37,374 nucleotides of DNA from an uncultured Deefgea sp. (GTDB lineage Bacteria; Pseudomonadota; Gammaproteobacteria; Burkholderiales; Chitinibacteraceae): contig NZ_CAMTIA010000029.1 of assembly GCF_947072475.1 (NCBI RefSeq), forward strand, positions 1 to 37,374, read 5' to 3'. Shown here one piece after another: positions 1 through 7,762 of this stretch. The translations under genes were made by a program, and so were the position numbers. Every line of letters starts with the position of its first letter. Position 1 is the first letter of the stretch. Below the pieces are notes generated by a model, which had not been told where the DNA came from, searched no databases, and was given only the letters and a program-made list of their open reading frames with translations.

Positions 1-6
1 AAGTAC

Positions 7-96
7 GGAAGCGTGGCTGAGTGGTTTAAGGCAGCGGTCTTGAAAACCGTCGTGGATGTGAGTCCACCCAGAGTTCGAATCTCTGCGCTTCCGCCA
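7..96 (+). tRNA. tRNA-Ser (anticodon UGA)
   Basis: A complete class II tRNA. The acceptor arms GGAAGCG (7-13) and CGCTTCC (86-92) pair fully, followed by discriminator G and an encoded CCA (94-96). The anticodon loop CTTGAAA (39-45) puts TGA at 41-43, reading UCA and related serine codons. A long variable arm and a GTTCGAAT T-loop segment support serine identity. Confidence 0.97.
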
Positions 97-103
97 AAAA
101 TTT

Positions 104-140
104 AAAACCCACTGACTTGTCAGTGGGTTTTGTTTTTTCT
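104..140 (+). terminator. Rho-independent terminator of tRNA-Ser
   Basis: A stem of about 11-13 bp (left arm 104-116, right arm 119-131) closes on a very short loop and is followed by a T-rich run (GTTTTTTCT, 132-140). It lies 8 bases after the tRNA CCA end, so it ends the tRNA transcript and separates it from metN. Confidence 0.92.
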
Positions 141-142
141 AG

Positions 143-184
143 CGCGGATTTTATTTCCCCGCGTAATGACGCGCAAAATTGCGC
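143..184. promoter_or_regulatory. Palindromes upstream of metN, possible operator region
   Basis: The metN upstream gap holds two small inverted repeats: CGCGG (143-147) with CCGCG (159-163), and GCGCAA-AA-TTGCGC (171-184). No MetR-type TGAA-N5-TTCA box or SAM riboswitch was recognised here. A role in metN control is only a guess from position. Confidence 0.25.
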
Positions 185-266
185 TTAAGTTCACACATTT
201 ACCTTGCCGTATTGAATCGACGGATTAAATACTACGCCAGTCCATTCAGCGGCCAATAGGTTAGCC

Positions 267-1286
267 ATGATCCAGTTAAAAAACTTAAGTAAATCTTATC
301 GTGTCGACGGCAAAGACATCCCCGCCCTCAAGCGCATTGATCTCAATATTGAGGCTGGCGAAATTTTTGGGGTAATTGGTCACTCGGGTGCTGGTAAATC
401 CACACTGATTCGTTTGATCAATTTACTCGAGCGTCCTAGCGGTGGCACTGTTTTGCTCGGTGACATCGATCTCACAACACTATCCACAGCAGAGCTGCGT
501 TTAGAGCGACAAAAAATTGGTATGATTTTCCAGCATTTCAATTTGCTGTCAGCCAAAACCGTGGCCAACAATATTGCCTTTCCATTGCAAGTGGCTGGCC
601 GCCTCAATAAAACCCAAATCGGGCAGCGCGTTGCCGAATTACTTGAGCTGGTTGGCTTAAGTGAGCACGCTGACAAATATCCAGCCCAGCTCTCTGGTGG
701 ACAAAAACAACGCGTCGGTATTGCCCGCTCATTGGCCAATAATCCTAAATTATTATTGTGTGACGAAGCCACTAGCGCACTGGATCCGCAAACCACGCAA
801 TCGGTGTTGCAGCTGTTATTAGAAATCAATCAAAAACTCAATCTGACGATTGTTTTAATCACGCATGAAATGGACGTGATTCGTACCGTTTGCGATCGTG
901 TTGCCGTGATTGATGGCGGTGAAATCGTCGAAATGGGGCCGGTAACGCAAGTCTTTTTACACCCAGCGCACCCAACCACACGCCGCTTTGTGTTTGAAAG
1001 CGAGCATGTTGACGAAAACAAACAATTTGAAGACTTTGCCCATGTACCTGGCAAGATCGTTCGACTGACTTTCATTGGTGAATCAACGTATAAATCGCTG
1101 CTTGGCGATATGGCGCGCGATTTTGGTATTGATTTTTCAATTTTGGCGGGTCGCATCGAGCGCATCAAAGGCACTGCCTGTGGTCAACTCACTCTTGCGT
1201 TTACCGGCGCTGATAGCGGTGTAAGCGCTGCTTTAGCGCGCTTTACTGCCGAAGGCATTGATTTTGAGGAGTTACGAGCATGCTAA
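267..1286 (+). CDS. metN: Methionine ABC transporter ATP-binding protein MetN
   Basis: This is the cytoplasmic ATPase that powers high-affinity import of D- and L-methionine with permease MetI and binding protein MetQ. The 339-residue length is normal for MetN. Visible motifs are Walker [10 protein letters not shown] (about 38-46), Q-loop in [11 protein letters not shown] signature LSGGQKQR (about 142), Walker [13 protein letters not shown] (about 162) and switch His200. After residue 250 it continues into the C-terminal NIL regulatory domain ([11 protein letters not shown] onward), which in this family binds methionine and inhibits transport. The ATG at 267 gives a family-typical N-terminus ([11 protein letters not shown]), although the Shine-Dalgarno sequence is weak. 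The last 7 bases overlap metI, so the two are translationally coupled. Confidence 0.95.
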   Translation: MIQLKNLSKSYRVDGKDIPALKRIDLNIEAGEIFGVIGHSGAGKSTLIRLINLLERPSGGTVLLGDIDLTTLSTAELRLERQKIGMIFQHFNLLSAKTVANNIAFPLQVAGRLNKTQIGQRVAELLELVGLSEHADKYPAQLSGGQKQRVGIARSLANNPKLLLCDEATSALDPQTTQSVLQLLLEINQKLNLTIVLITHEMDVIRTVCDRVAVIDGGEIVEMGPVTQVFLHPAHPTTRRFVFESEHVDENKQFEDFAHVPGKIVRLTFIGESTYKSLLGDMARDFGIDFSILAGRIERIKGTACGQLTLAFTGADSGVSAALARFTAEGIDFEELRAC

Positions 1287-1948
1287 ATGAATTGATGAGC
1301 AATATCGATTGGAGCGAAATCGGCTACGCCACGCTAGATACTTTGTCCATGCTCGGTGGCTCGCTGCTGTTTACGCTCATTTTGGGTTTGCCACTGGGTG
1401 TATTGTTGTTTTTAACCGCCAAGCGCCAGTTATTAGAGCAACCGTATGTCTACGGCGTACTATCCTTTTTGGTCAATATTCTGCGCTCAGTGCCGTTTGT
1501 GATCTTATTGATCATTATGATCCCCTTCACCGTGCTTCTAACTGGCACATCACTTGGGGTGGCCGGCGCAATTCCGCCTTTGGTCGTTGGCGCAACGCCA
1601 TTTTTTGCGCGCTTGGTCGAAACCGCTTTACGTGAAGTGGATCGCGGCATTATTGAAGCCACGCAAGCCATGGGTGCTAATACGCGGCAAATCGTGTTTA
1701 AAGCCTTACTGCCTGAAGCGATGCCCGGCATGATGGCCGCTGTGACCGTCACTGCGATTACCTTGGTGTCGTATGCGGCGATGTCGGGGGTGATTGGCGG
1801 CGGTGGCTTAGGCGATTTGGCGATTCGTTTTGGTTATCAGCGCTTTCAAACCGATGTGATGGTGGTGACCGTGGTCTTACTACTGGTCTTGGTGCAAGTT
1901 TTGCAAATGATCGGCGATCGCCTAGTGATTCATTTTAGCCGCAAATAA
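1280..1948 (+). CDS. metI: Methionine ABC transporter permease MetI
   Basis: The inner-membrane permease of the MetNIQ importer. At 222 residues it matches the family length (about 217 in E. coli). Several hydrophobic helices are visible (for example around 20-47, 60-85, 90-110 and 195-215). The EAA-type coupling loop that contacts MetN is seen as [20 protein letters not shown] (about 125-145). The ATG at 1280 sits inside the end of metN with GAGGAG about 10 bases upstream, which supports this start. metQ follows after a 163-base gap that has its own hairpin, so the binding protein may be expressed separately. Confidence 0.95.
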   Translation: MLNELMSNIDWSEIGYATLDTLSMLGGSLLFTLILGLPLGVLLFLTAKRQLLEQPYVYGVLSFLVNILRSVPFVILLIIMIPFTVLLTGTSLGVAGAIPPLVVGATPFFARLVETALREVDRGIIEATQAMGANTRQIVFKALLPEAMPGMMAAVTVTAITLVSYAAMSGVIGGGGLGDLAIRFGYQRFQTDVMVVTVVLLLVLVQVLQMIGDRLVIHFSRK

Positions 1949-2020
1949 GCTGCGCTTGAATTAGTAAAGAACAAACCGTTCTATAAAGTTAATCGCAAAT
2001 AACTTACAATGATTTTCATC

Positions 2021-2057
2021 TTGTGCCGCAGCGGAAAACCCTGATCCCACGGCACAA
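2021..2057. promoter_or_regulatory. Inverted repeat in the metI-metQ gap
   Basis: TTGTGCCG (2021-2028) is perfectly repeated in inverse as CGGCACAA (2050-2057), separated by 21 bases. No T-run follows, so it is not a standard terminator. Its position 55 bases before metQ suggests an operator or an mRNA-stabilising hairpin. A second small inverted repeat, AGAAC-N5-GTTCT, lies at 1968-1982 just before a TATAAA (1983-1988), a possible metQ -10 element without a convincing -35. Confidence 0.4.
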
Positions 2058-2111
2058 CTAAACACTGCACAATCTATCTGTAAGTTTAATTATTTTGCTT
2101 GGATACTAAAG

Positions 2112-2888
2112 ATGAAAAAAACACTCACTGCTATTGCCCTTGCTACGCTGGCTTTTTCTGCGCACGCTGCTGACAAACTCTCGATTGGCGCGACTGCAGT
2201 ACCGCACGCTGAAATTCTTGAGTTTGTTAAACCAACGCTCGCCAAACAAGGCGTTGACTTAGAAATTAAAGTCTTCACTGACTACGTACAGCCTAATGTG
2301 CAAGTGGCCGAGAAACGCCTTGATGGTAATTTCTTTCAACATCAGCCGTACTTGAATGAATTTAACAAAGGCAAAGGCACTAATCTGGTGAGTGTGGTCG
2401 GCGAACACGTTGAGCCATTTGGCGCTTACTCAAGCAAAGTTAAAAAATTGGCTGACCTTAAAAATGGCGCGACCATCGCCATTCCTAATGATGCCACCAA
2501 CGGCGGCCGTGCTTTACTCTTGCTCGACAAAGCCGGTGTGATCAAGCTGAAAGACAATAAAAACATTTTGGCCACCAGCAAAGACATCGTGCAAAACCCG
2601 AAAAAACTTAAAATCCGTGAGTTAGAAGCAGCTACCTTGCCACGTATTTTGGGCCAAGTTGATGTGGCTTTGATCAACACCAACTACGCACTTGAAGCAA
2701 AATTGAACCCACTCAAAGACGCTTTGATTATCGAAGGCAACGACTCACCGTATGTCAATATCTTGGTGGCTCGTCCAGACAATAAAGACAGTGCGGCAAT
2801 GAAAAAACTCGGCGCTGCTTTGCATAGCCCAGAAACCAAGAAATTTATTTTAGAAAAATACCAAGGCGCAGTGATTCCAGCGTTTTAA
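2112..2888 (+). CDS. metQ: Methionine-binding protein MetQ (NlpA family)
   Basis: The substrate-binding component that delivers methionine to MetNI. The 258-residue protein starts with a signal peptide (MKKTLTAIALATLAFSAHA, cleavage before ADK). It carries family sequences such as LSIGATAVPHAEILEF, the binding-cleft segment FFQHQPYLNEFN, and NTNYALEAKLNP near the C-terminal lobe. There is no lipobox cysteine: the signal looks like type I, whereas many family members (E. coli MetQ, NlpA) are lipoproteins. This copy would therefore be freely periplasmic. It lies downstream of metNI in the usual order and ends at a strong terminator. Confidence 0.94.
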   Translation: MKKTLTAIALATLAFSAHAADKLSIGATAVPHAEILEFVKPTLAKQGVDLEIKVFTDYVQPNVQVAEKRLDGNFFQHQPYLNEFNKGKGTNLVSVVGEHVEPFGAYSSKVKKLADLKNGATIAIPNDATNGGRALLLLDKAGVIKLKDNKNILATSKDIVQNPKKLKIRELEAATLPRILGQVDVALINTNYALEAKLNPLKDALIIEGNDSPYVNILVARPDNKDSAAMKKLGAALHSPETKKFILEKYQGAVIPAF

Positions 2889-2952
2889 TTGGCCCTAAGC
2901 CATAGGGCAAAGTGCCTAGATATCAATGGCGGTATTGTTTAAAATAAACCAC

Positions 2953-2983
2953 AAAGAGGTAAAGCCACGCTTTACCTCTTTTT
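2953..2983 (+). terminator. Rho-independent terminator after metQ
   Basis: A perfect 12-bp stem, AAAGAGGTAAAG (2953-2964) with CTTTACCTCTTT (2970-2981), has a 5-base loop and a T-run. A smaller hairpin GCCCTA-N5-TAGGGC (2892-2908) precedes it just after the metQ stop. Together they close the metNIQ unit. Confidence 0.93.
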
Positions 2984-3024
2984 CCATTGTTAAAACCCAA
3001 GGCTTACTGTGATATCGCAACCTT

Positions 3025-4845
3025 ATGCTGCGTAAACATCCGTATTTCGCACTCTGGGCCTTGTTGGCCAGTCTCATTGTGCTCGATTTTGCTGGCGTGC
3101 AATTTGGCCAAATCGCCGATCAACGTGTTGGCGATATGTTACAACGCCAATTAGCCAACGCGCGCCCTGCGCATTCCGATATTGTTGTGGTCAATATCGA
3201 TCAAAAAAGTCTCGAAGATCTCGCCGCAGATGCTGGCCGCTGGCCTTGGCCACGCTCGATTCATGCTGAACTGATTCATTACATCGCCGCCCAAAAACCG
3301 CAAGCCATCGTTTTCGATTTATTGTTTAATGAGCGCGATGTATTTCGTCCGGAACATGACCAAGCATTACGCGCAGCCGCCCAAGCAGAAAACAAAGTCT
3401 ATTTTCCCTACCTCACTTTAAGTGATGGTCAAGCCTCGCCCATCAAAGATCTACCAAAACAACTGGGTATATTGCCGCAACCCATATTTGATAAAGACGC
3501 CAAGGCAATACTGCTACTGCCTTGGGTACTTAACCCCGAGCAATGGCAAGGTGGCACCATTAATTTTAATGCCGATAGCGATGGCATTGGCCGTCACTAT
3601 TCGATTTATCAAAACATTGCCGGCTGGCACATCCCATCACTCCCTGCGCGCTTAGCGCGAGATTTTAATTGGCCAATGCCCCAAGCTGAGCGCATGCGAA
3701 TTCATTGGCAAACGCAGCGTCAGCATATTTCGTATTCCGATCTTTATCAGGCCGCCAATCGCGAGCATTCAGGCCGCTCGATGAATGAATTTACCGACAA
3801 AATCGTGATCATCGGCACCGCAGCGCCAGGCCTACAAGATTTACGCCCAACCACGATGGGGCCGCTCTATCCTGGCGTGGATATTTTGGCCACGGCCATC
3901 GACAACCTGAAATACCAAGATTGGCTGATCGAATCGCCACGCGCGCCGTATGGCTTACTCGCCCTATTGCTTTGCAGCCTACTCGCTTTGGGATTTGCTC
4001 GCGGCATCAACACCATGCGCTTAGCGCTGGCTCTGATCTTAAGCAGCGGTTTAACGCTCGGCTTGATGTGGTTGGGATTGACCCACAATTACTATTTGCC
4101 GCTGATCTCGTCTTTATTGTGGGCTTGGGCTTATTTTTGGCTGGCGGCGCTCATCGCGTATTGGACCGAAAAAAATTCGCGTGAGCATGCCGTGGCGCTG
4201 TTTTCTCGATTTTTGGACGCGCGCGTCGTCAAGCAACTGATTGCCAGTGGCGATATCGACTTAGGCCAAGTGGCCCAATCAAGAGAAATCACCGTGTTAT
4301 TTTCTGATATTCGCGGCTTTACTTCGCTATCAGAAAAACACGATCCAGCGGCGATTGTGCAACTACTCAATCAATACTTTACCTTGCAAGTGGACATCAT
4401 TTTTAAGCATGGCGGTACGCTAGATAAATTTATTGGTGACGCCATCATGGCCTTTTGGGGCGCGCCGGCCAACGATGCCGAGCATGCACAGCATGCCGTT
4501 GCCGCTGCGCTGGAAATGTCGGCGGCGCTGGACGCGTTTAAACTGCAATTAAGCGATATTGAGCACTTTGAGATTGGCATTGGCCTACACACCGGCCCCG
4601 CCGTGGTTGGCCTGATTGGCTCGGCATCGCGCTTGGATTACACGGCGATTGGCGATACAGTGAATTTGGCATCTAGAATCGAAGGGCTCACCAAAGGCTG
4701 TGCGCGAATTTTAGTCTCGGATGCCACTCGCGCCGCGTGTGACGCCAGCTTTGCACCCTTTGAATTTATTGCCCACGGCCAGCATCCGGTCAAAGGCCGT
4801 GAGCAAAACGTTTTATTATTTGAACCCAAGGAGAAAGCACTTTGA
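3025..4845 (+). CDS. CHASE2-domain adenylate cyclase (class III)
   Basis: A membrane-bound sensor that makes a cyclic nucleotide, probably cAMP. An N-terminal membrane anchor (about 8-24) leads into an extracytoplasmic CHASE2 sensor (about 30-305; IDQKSLEDL, GRWPWPRSIHAELI, GTAAPGLQDLRPT). Three membrane helices follow (about 310-325, 332-350, 358-380), then a class III cyclase domain (about 420-600). Metal-binding Asp428 (VLFSDIRGF) and Asp472 (FIGDAIMAFWG) are present. Lys468 and Asp538 (RLDYTAIGD) are the pair that selects ATP over GTP, and Asn547/Arg551 (VNLASRIE) stabilise the transition state, so the enzyme looks active. The stop TGA overlaps the TTG start of the next gene. The ligand sensed by CHASE2 is unknown. 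The metQ terminator separates it from the operon upstream. Confidence 0.9.
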   Translation: MLRKHPYFALWALLASLIVLDFAGVQFGQIADQRVGDMLQRQLANARPAHSDIVVVNIDQKSLEDLAADAGRWPWPRSIHAELIHYIAAQKPQAIVFDLLFNERDVFRPEHDQALRAAAQAENKVYFPYLTLSDGQASPIKDLPKQLGILPQPIFDKDAKAILLLPWVLNPEQWQGGTINFNADSDGIGRHYSIYQNIAGWHIPSLPARLARDFNWPMPQAERMRIHWQTQRQHISYSDLYQAANREHSGRSMNEFTDKIVIIGTAAPGLQDLRPTTMGPLYPGVDILATAIDNLKYQDWLIESPRAPYGLLALLLCSLLALGFARGINTMRLALALILSSGLTLGLMWLGLTHNYYLPLISSLLWAWAYFWLAALIAYWTEKNSREHAVALFSRFLDARVVKQLIASGDIDLGQVAQSREITVLFSDIRGFTSLSEKHDPAAIVQLLNQYFTLQVDIIFKHGGTLDKFIGDAIMAFWGAPANDAEHAQHAVAAALEMSAALDAFKLQLSDIEHFEIGIGLHTGPAVVGLIGSASRLDYTAIGDTVNLASRIEGLTKGCARILVSDATRAACDASFAPFEFIAHGQHPVKGREQNVLLFEPKEKAL

Positions 4846-5351
4846 AGCCTCTCGTTTGCGCCCTGCTCTTACTGATCGCTCAGGCGGCGATCGCCGATAG
4901 CGGTACTGTTATTCGCAATAGTGATTTACGCGAAAAACCTTTTTCCGACTCACGCAGCATTGCCACTTTAAGCAGCAATAGCAAAATTGAGATCCAAAAA
5001 AATCAAGGCGCGTGGATGCAAGTTAAAACCCCTCAAGGGCAAGTGGGCTGGATTAAACTGCTTAACGTTCGCACCCAATCGGCAACGCGCAATAATGGCC
5101 TGTCCACCCTCGGCAATGTGATCAAAACCGGCTCGTCAGGGCAAACCGTGACCACCGGCGTGAAAGGCCTTTCTGCCGAACAAATCCAAACCGCCGAGCC
5201 GAATATGGCTGAAGTCAATAAAATGGAAAGCTATTCAAGCTCCAATGCAGAAGCCAGCCGACTCGCCAGACAAGCCCAGCTCAGCCCGAAAAAAGTAGCC
5301 CCGCTGAGCAATACCAGCGTCAATACGCCAAACACCGGGAGACGTCCATGA
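4842..5351 (+). CDS. SH3-domain periplasmic protein, TTG start
   Basis: A 169-residue exported protein of unknown exact role. A short signal peptide (ends near AIADSG, about residue 20) is followed by a bacterial SH3b-like domain (about 21-80; VIRNSDLREKPFSDSRSIATL and GQVGWIKLLNVRT). A low-complexity Ser/Thr/Asn-rich tail follows. SH3b domains commonly bind peptidoglycan or protein ligands. No ATG is available near the start: TTG at 4842-4844 overlaps the cyclase stop (4843-4845) and has AAGGAGA (4828-4834) at good spacing, so TTG is well supported. The gene also overlaps the M48 peptidase start by 4 bases, so all three genes are probably coupled in translation. Confidence 0.8.
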   Translation: MKPLVCALLLLIAQAAIADSGTVIRNSDLREKPFSDSRSIATLSSNSKIEIQKNQGAWMQVKTPQGQVGWIKLLNVRTQSATRNNGLSTLGNVIKTGSSGQTVTTGVKGLSAEQIQTAEPNMAEVNKMESYSSSNAEASRLARQAQLSPKKVAPLSNTSVNTPNTGRRP

Positions 5352-6220
5352 TCCGCCGCCTATGTCTTAGCCTCGTCGCCGCTAGTGCGCTCAGCGCCCC
5401 AGCACACGCTTTTGATTTAAACGAGTTAAGTAAATACCTCACGCCAGAAAACATCGAATCGGCGACCAAAATCATTAATAACACGGTTCAAGCCAACCAA
5501 GTGGTCGGTCCGCGCCAAGAAGTCATCATGGGCCAAAATGTGATGGCCACCTTGCTCGGCGCCGCGCCTTTAGTCAAAGATGCCGCGCTGCAACGCTACG
5601 TCAACCAAGTCGGTACTTGGATTGCTTCGCAGTCGGCGCAACCGCAGCTCAATTGGCATTTTGGCGTGATTGATAGCCCCAATATCAATGCCTTTGCTGC
5701 ACCCGGCGGCTATGTGTTGATTACCCGGGGTTTGTTAAATCAACTACGCAGCGAAGCAGAACTGGCGGCGATTTTGGCGCATGAAATCAGTCATGTGATT
5801 AATAAAGACCAAATCGAAGCGATGAAAAGCAGCAATCGCGGCGCGATTACCGAAGAACTCATCACCGCCGTACTCAATCACAAAGTCCAAGGCGAGCGGC
5901 TGGATCTGGCTAAAAAAGCCACCAAAGCCGCCACCGAAGGGCTGTATATCAAAGGGCTGTCCAAAGACACCGAATATGCGGCTGATCTTAACGGCATGCT
6001 GCTGGCGGCGCGCGCCGGCTACAACCCATATGCCATGGTGAGCATGCTGCAAACCTTAGGCAATGTCAGCCCGAGCGATAGTGCGGTGGCGCTGTTTTTT
6101 AGCACCCATCCTAGCCCGCAAGATCGAATTGATCAGATCGACAGTAAAATCGGTGATCAACTCGAAGCCTACGCCAATGGGGTGGATAACACCGCTCGAT
6201 TTAGCAAAATTGCTCGCTAA
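5348..6220 (+). CDS. M48-family zinc metalloprotease
   Basis: A 290-residue exported zinc peptidase. The signal peptide MIRRLCLSLVAASALSAPAHA ends near residue 21. The zinc motif HEISH is at about 145-149, preceded by the family segment NAFAAPGGYVLITRGLL (about 114-130). The third ligand Glu209 and conserved Asp213 lie in DTEYAADLNG. The C-terminal STHPSPQDRI motif is also typical of M48 (BepA/LoiP/YggG-like) proteins, which act in periplasmic or outer-membrane quality control. It lacks the long TPR tail of BepA, so it is closer in size to the LoiP/YggG type. The start overlaps the stop of the SH3 gene (ATGA), tying its expression to the cyclase operon. Confidence 0.88.
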   Translation: MIRRLCLSLVAASALSAPAHAFDLNELSKYLTPENIESATKIINNTVQANQVVGPRQEVIMGQNVMATLLGAAPLVKDAALQRYVNQVGTWIASQSAQPQLNWHFGVIDSPNINAFAAPGGYVLITRGLLNQLRSEAELAAILAHEISHVINKDQIEAMKSSNRGAITEELITAVLNHKVQGERLDLAKKATKAATEGLYIKGLSKDTEYAADLNGMLLAARAGYNPYAMVSMLQTLGNVSPSDSAVALFFSTHPSPQDRIDQIDSKIGDQLEAYANGVDNTARFSKIAR

Positions 6221-6267
6221 GTTGCTAGATATTTAGTATCCAGCCGCGCTAGCGTGCTTGGTAAAAA

Positions 6268-6301
6268 TTGACGGCCGTGCCCCGTGGCGCGGCCGTATAA
6301 T
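6268..6301 (+). promoter_or_regulatory. Candidate pepP promoter with inverted repeat in the spacer
   Basis: TTGACG (6268-6273) and a perfect TATAAT (6296-6301) lie upstream of pepP, but the spacer is 22 bases instead of about 17. The spacer is bounded by the inverted repeat ACGGCCG (6271-6277) / CGGCCGT (6290-6296), which would fold or bind a protein between the two elements. The TATAAT is credible as a -10; the pairing with TTGACG is uncertain. Confidence 0.45.
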
Positions 6302-6336
6302 TACCCTCTGCCTTGAGGGCTTCACTCGGAGTTTGT

Positions 6337-7644
6337 ATGTCTGCATTGATTAACGCTTGCACTACCCGCCGCGCCAACCTCGCCGCTCGTTTAGAGCCCG
6401 GCATTGTCATCGTACCGAGCAGCCAAGAGATTCTTCGCAATGCCGACAGTCATTACCCATTTCGCTTTGATTCTGGCTTTTACTATTTAACTGGCTTTAC
6501 TGAGCCCGATGCCGTTTTGGTGCAAGTCATCAGTAAAGATCAAGTGCAAAATATCCTATTCTGCCGCGCCAAAGATATTGAGCGCGAAATCTGGGATGGT
6601 TACCGCTTTGGCCCGGCCGCTGCGGCCGAACAGTTCGGTTTTGATGCCGCCTACCCCATTGAAGAGCTCGATATGCGGATGGCAAAACTCATCCAAAATC
6701 AGCCACGCATCTATTACCCACTGGCCAAAGAAATGCGCTGGGATCGCCGTATCAATCGCTGGTTAAGCGATGTGCGTGGCCTTGCGCGCACTGGTGTGAG
6801 TGCACCGACAACCATCCTTGACGTGCGCGCTACGCTCGATGAAATGCGCCTGATTAAAGATGCATATGAAGTAGGTATCTTGCGCCAAGCAGCGCAAATA
6901 AACACTCAGGCGCATATACGTGCCATGCAATTTACCAAGCCAGGGCAAATGGAATATCAAGTCGAAGCCGAAATCTTGCACGACTATTATCGCCAAGGCA
7001 GCCGCTCACCGGCTTATAACAGCATTGTCGCCAGTGGCGCCAATAGCTGTGTACTGCATTACGGCGAAAACAATGCCCGCATGAATGACGGCGATTTATT
7101 GCTGATCGACGCCGGTTGCGAAGTGGCCGGCTACGCCAGCGACATCACCCGCACTTTCCCAGTTAACGGAAAATTCACGCCTGCACAACGCGCTGTGTAC
7201 GAAATCACCCTCGCCGCGCAAGAAGCCGCCTTGGCGAGCATTTACGCTGGCAGCACTTGGAATGCCCCGCACGACGCCGCCACTCGCGTGCTGGCGCAAG
7301 GCATGATCGACTTGAATTTACTCAAGGGCACGCTCGATGAAGTCATCGAAAAAGAAAGCTATAAGCAGTTTTATATGCACCGCACCGGCCATTGGATGGG
7401 CTTGGACGTGCACGATTGCGGCGCGTATAAAATCGATGGTGAATGGCGCAAACTAGCAGCCGGTATGGTGCTGACGGTTGAACCTGGCTTTTATATTCGC
7501 CCTGCCGCCAATGTACCCAAAGAGTTCGAAAACATCGGCATTCGTATCGAAGACGATGTACTGGTGACTGCTGACGGTTATGAAAATCTCACCGCAGCCT
7601 GCCCCAAAACCATCGCCGACATTGAAGCGATCATGGCAAAATAA
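6337..7644 (+). CDS. pepP: Xaa-Pro aminopeptidase PepP (M24B)
   Basis: A cytoplasmic aminopeptidase that removes N-terminal residues preceding proline. From ATG 6337 the protein has 435 residues (E. coli PepP has 441). I prefer this ATG to an upstream in-frame TTG at 6313 because CGGAG (6327-6331) is well placed before it. The N-terminal creatinase-like domain (1-165) contains SGFYYLTGFTEPDAV. The catalytic pita-bread domain carries all five metal ligands: Asp258 and Asp269 (LLIDAGCEVAGYASDITRTF), His352 (HRTGHWMGLDVHD), Glu382 (TVEPGFY) and Glu405 (RIEDDVLV). It lies directly upstream of ubiH, as in E. coli. Confidence 0.94.
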   Translation: MSALINACTTRRANLAARLEPGIVIVPSSQEILRNADSHYPFRFDSGFYYLTGFTEPDAVLVQVISKDQVQNILFCRAKDIEREIWDGYRFGPAAAAEQFGFDAAYPIEELDMRMAKLIQNQPRIYYPLAKEMRWDRRINRWLSDVRGLARTGVSAPTTILDVRATLDEMRLIKDAYEVGILRQAAQINTQAHIRAMQFTKPGQMEYQVEAEILHDYYRQGSRSPAYNSIVASGANSCVLHYGENNARMNDGDLLLIDAGCEVAGYASDITRTFPVNGKFTPAQRAVYEITLAAQEAALASIYAGSTWNAPHDAATRVLAQGMIDLNLLKGTLDEVIEKESYKQFYMHRTGHWMGLDVHDCGAYKIDGEWRKLAAGMVLTVEPGFYIRPAANVPKEFENIGIRIEDDVLVTADGYENLTAACPKTIADIEAIMAK

Positions 7645-7653
7645 GCCAGCCAA

Positions 7654-7686
7654 CCCAAGAGCGCCGCCTTGTGCGGCGCGCTTGGG
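7654..7686. repeat. GC-rich hairpin between pepP and ubiH
   Basis: CCCAAG-A-GCGCCGC (7654-7667) pairs with GCGGCGC-G-CTTGGG (7673-7686), a 13-bp stem with one internal mismatch and a 5-base loop. There is no T-run, so it may slow rather than stop transcription, or protect the upstream mRNA 3' end. It could lower ubiH expression relative to pepP. Confidence 0.6.
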
Positions 7687-7762
7687 CAAGCATCCATGCA
7701 CTACTTATTATTGCTTTCTGTTGGCACTTTAAAACGCCAGACCAAACCGCTTTAGGAATCTC

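Noticed and set aside
141-266. SAM riboswitch or Met box before metN
   Set aside because: No recognisable riboswitch core, no MetJ-type AGACGTCT repeats and no MetR box.
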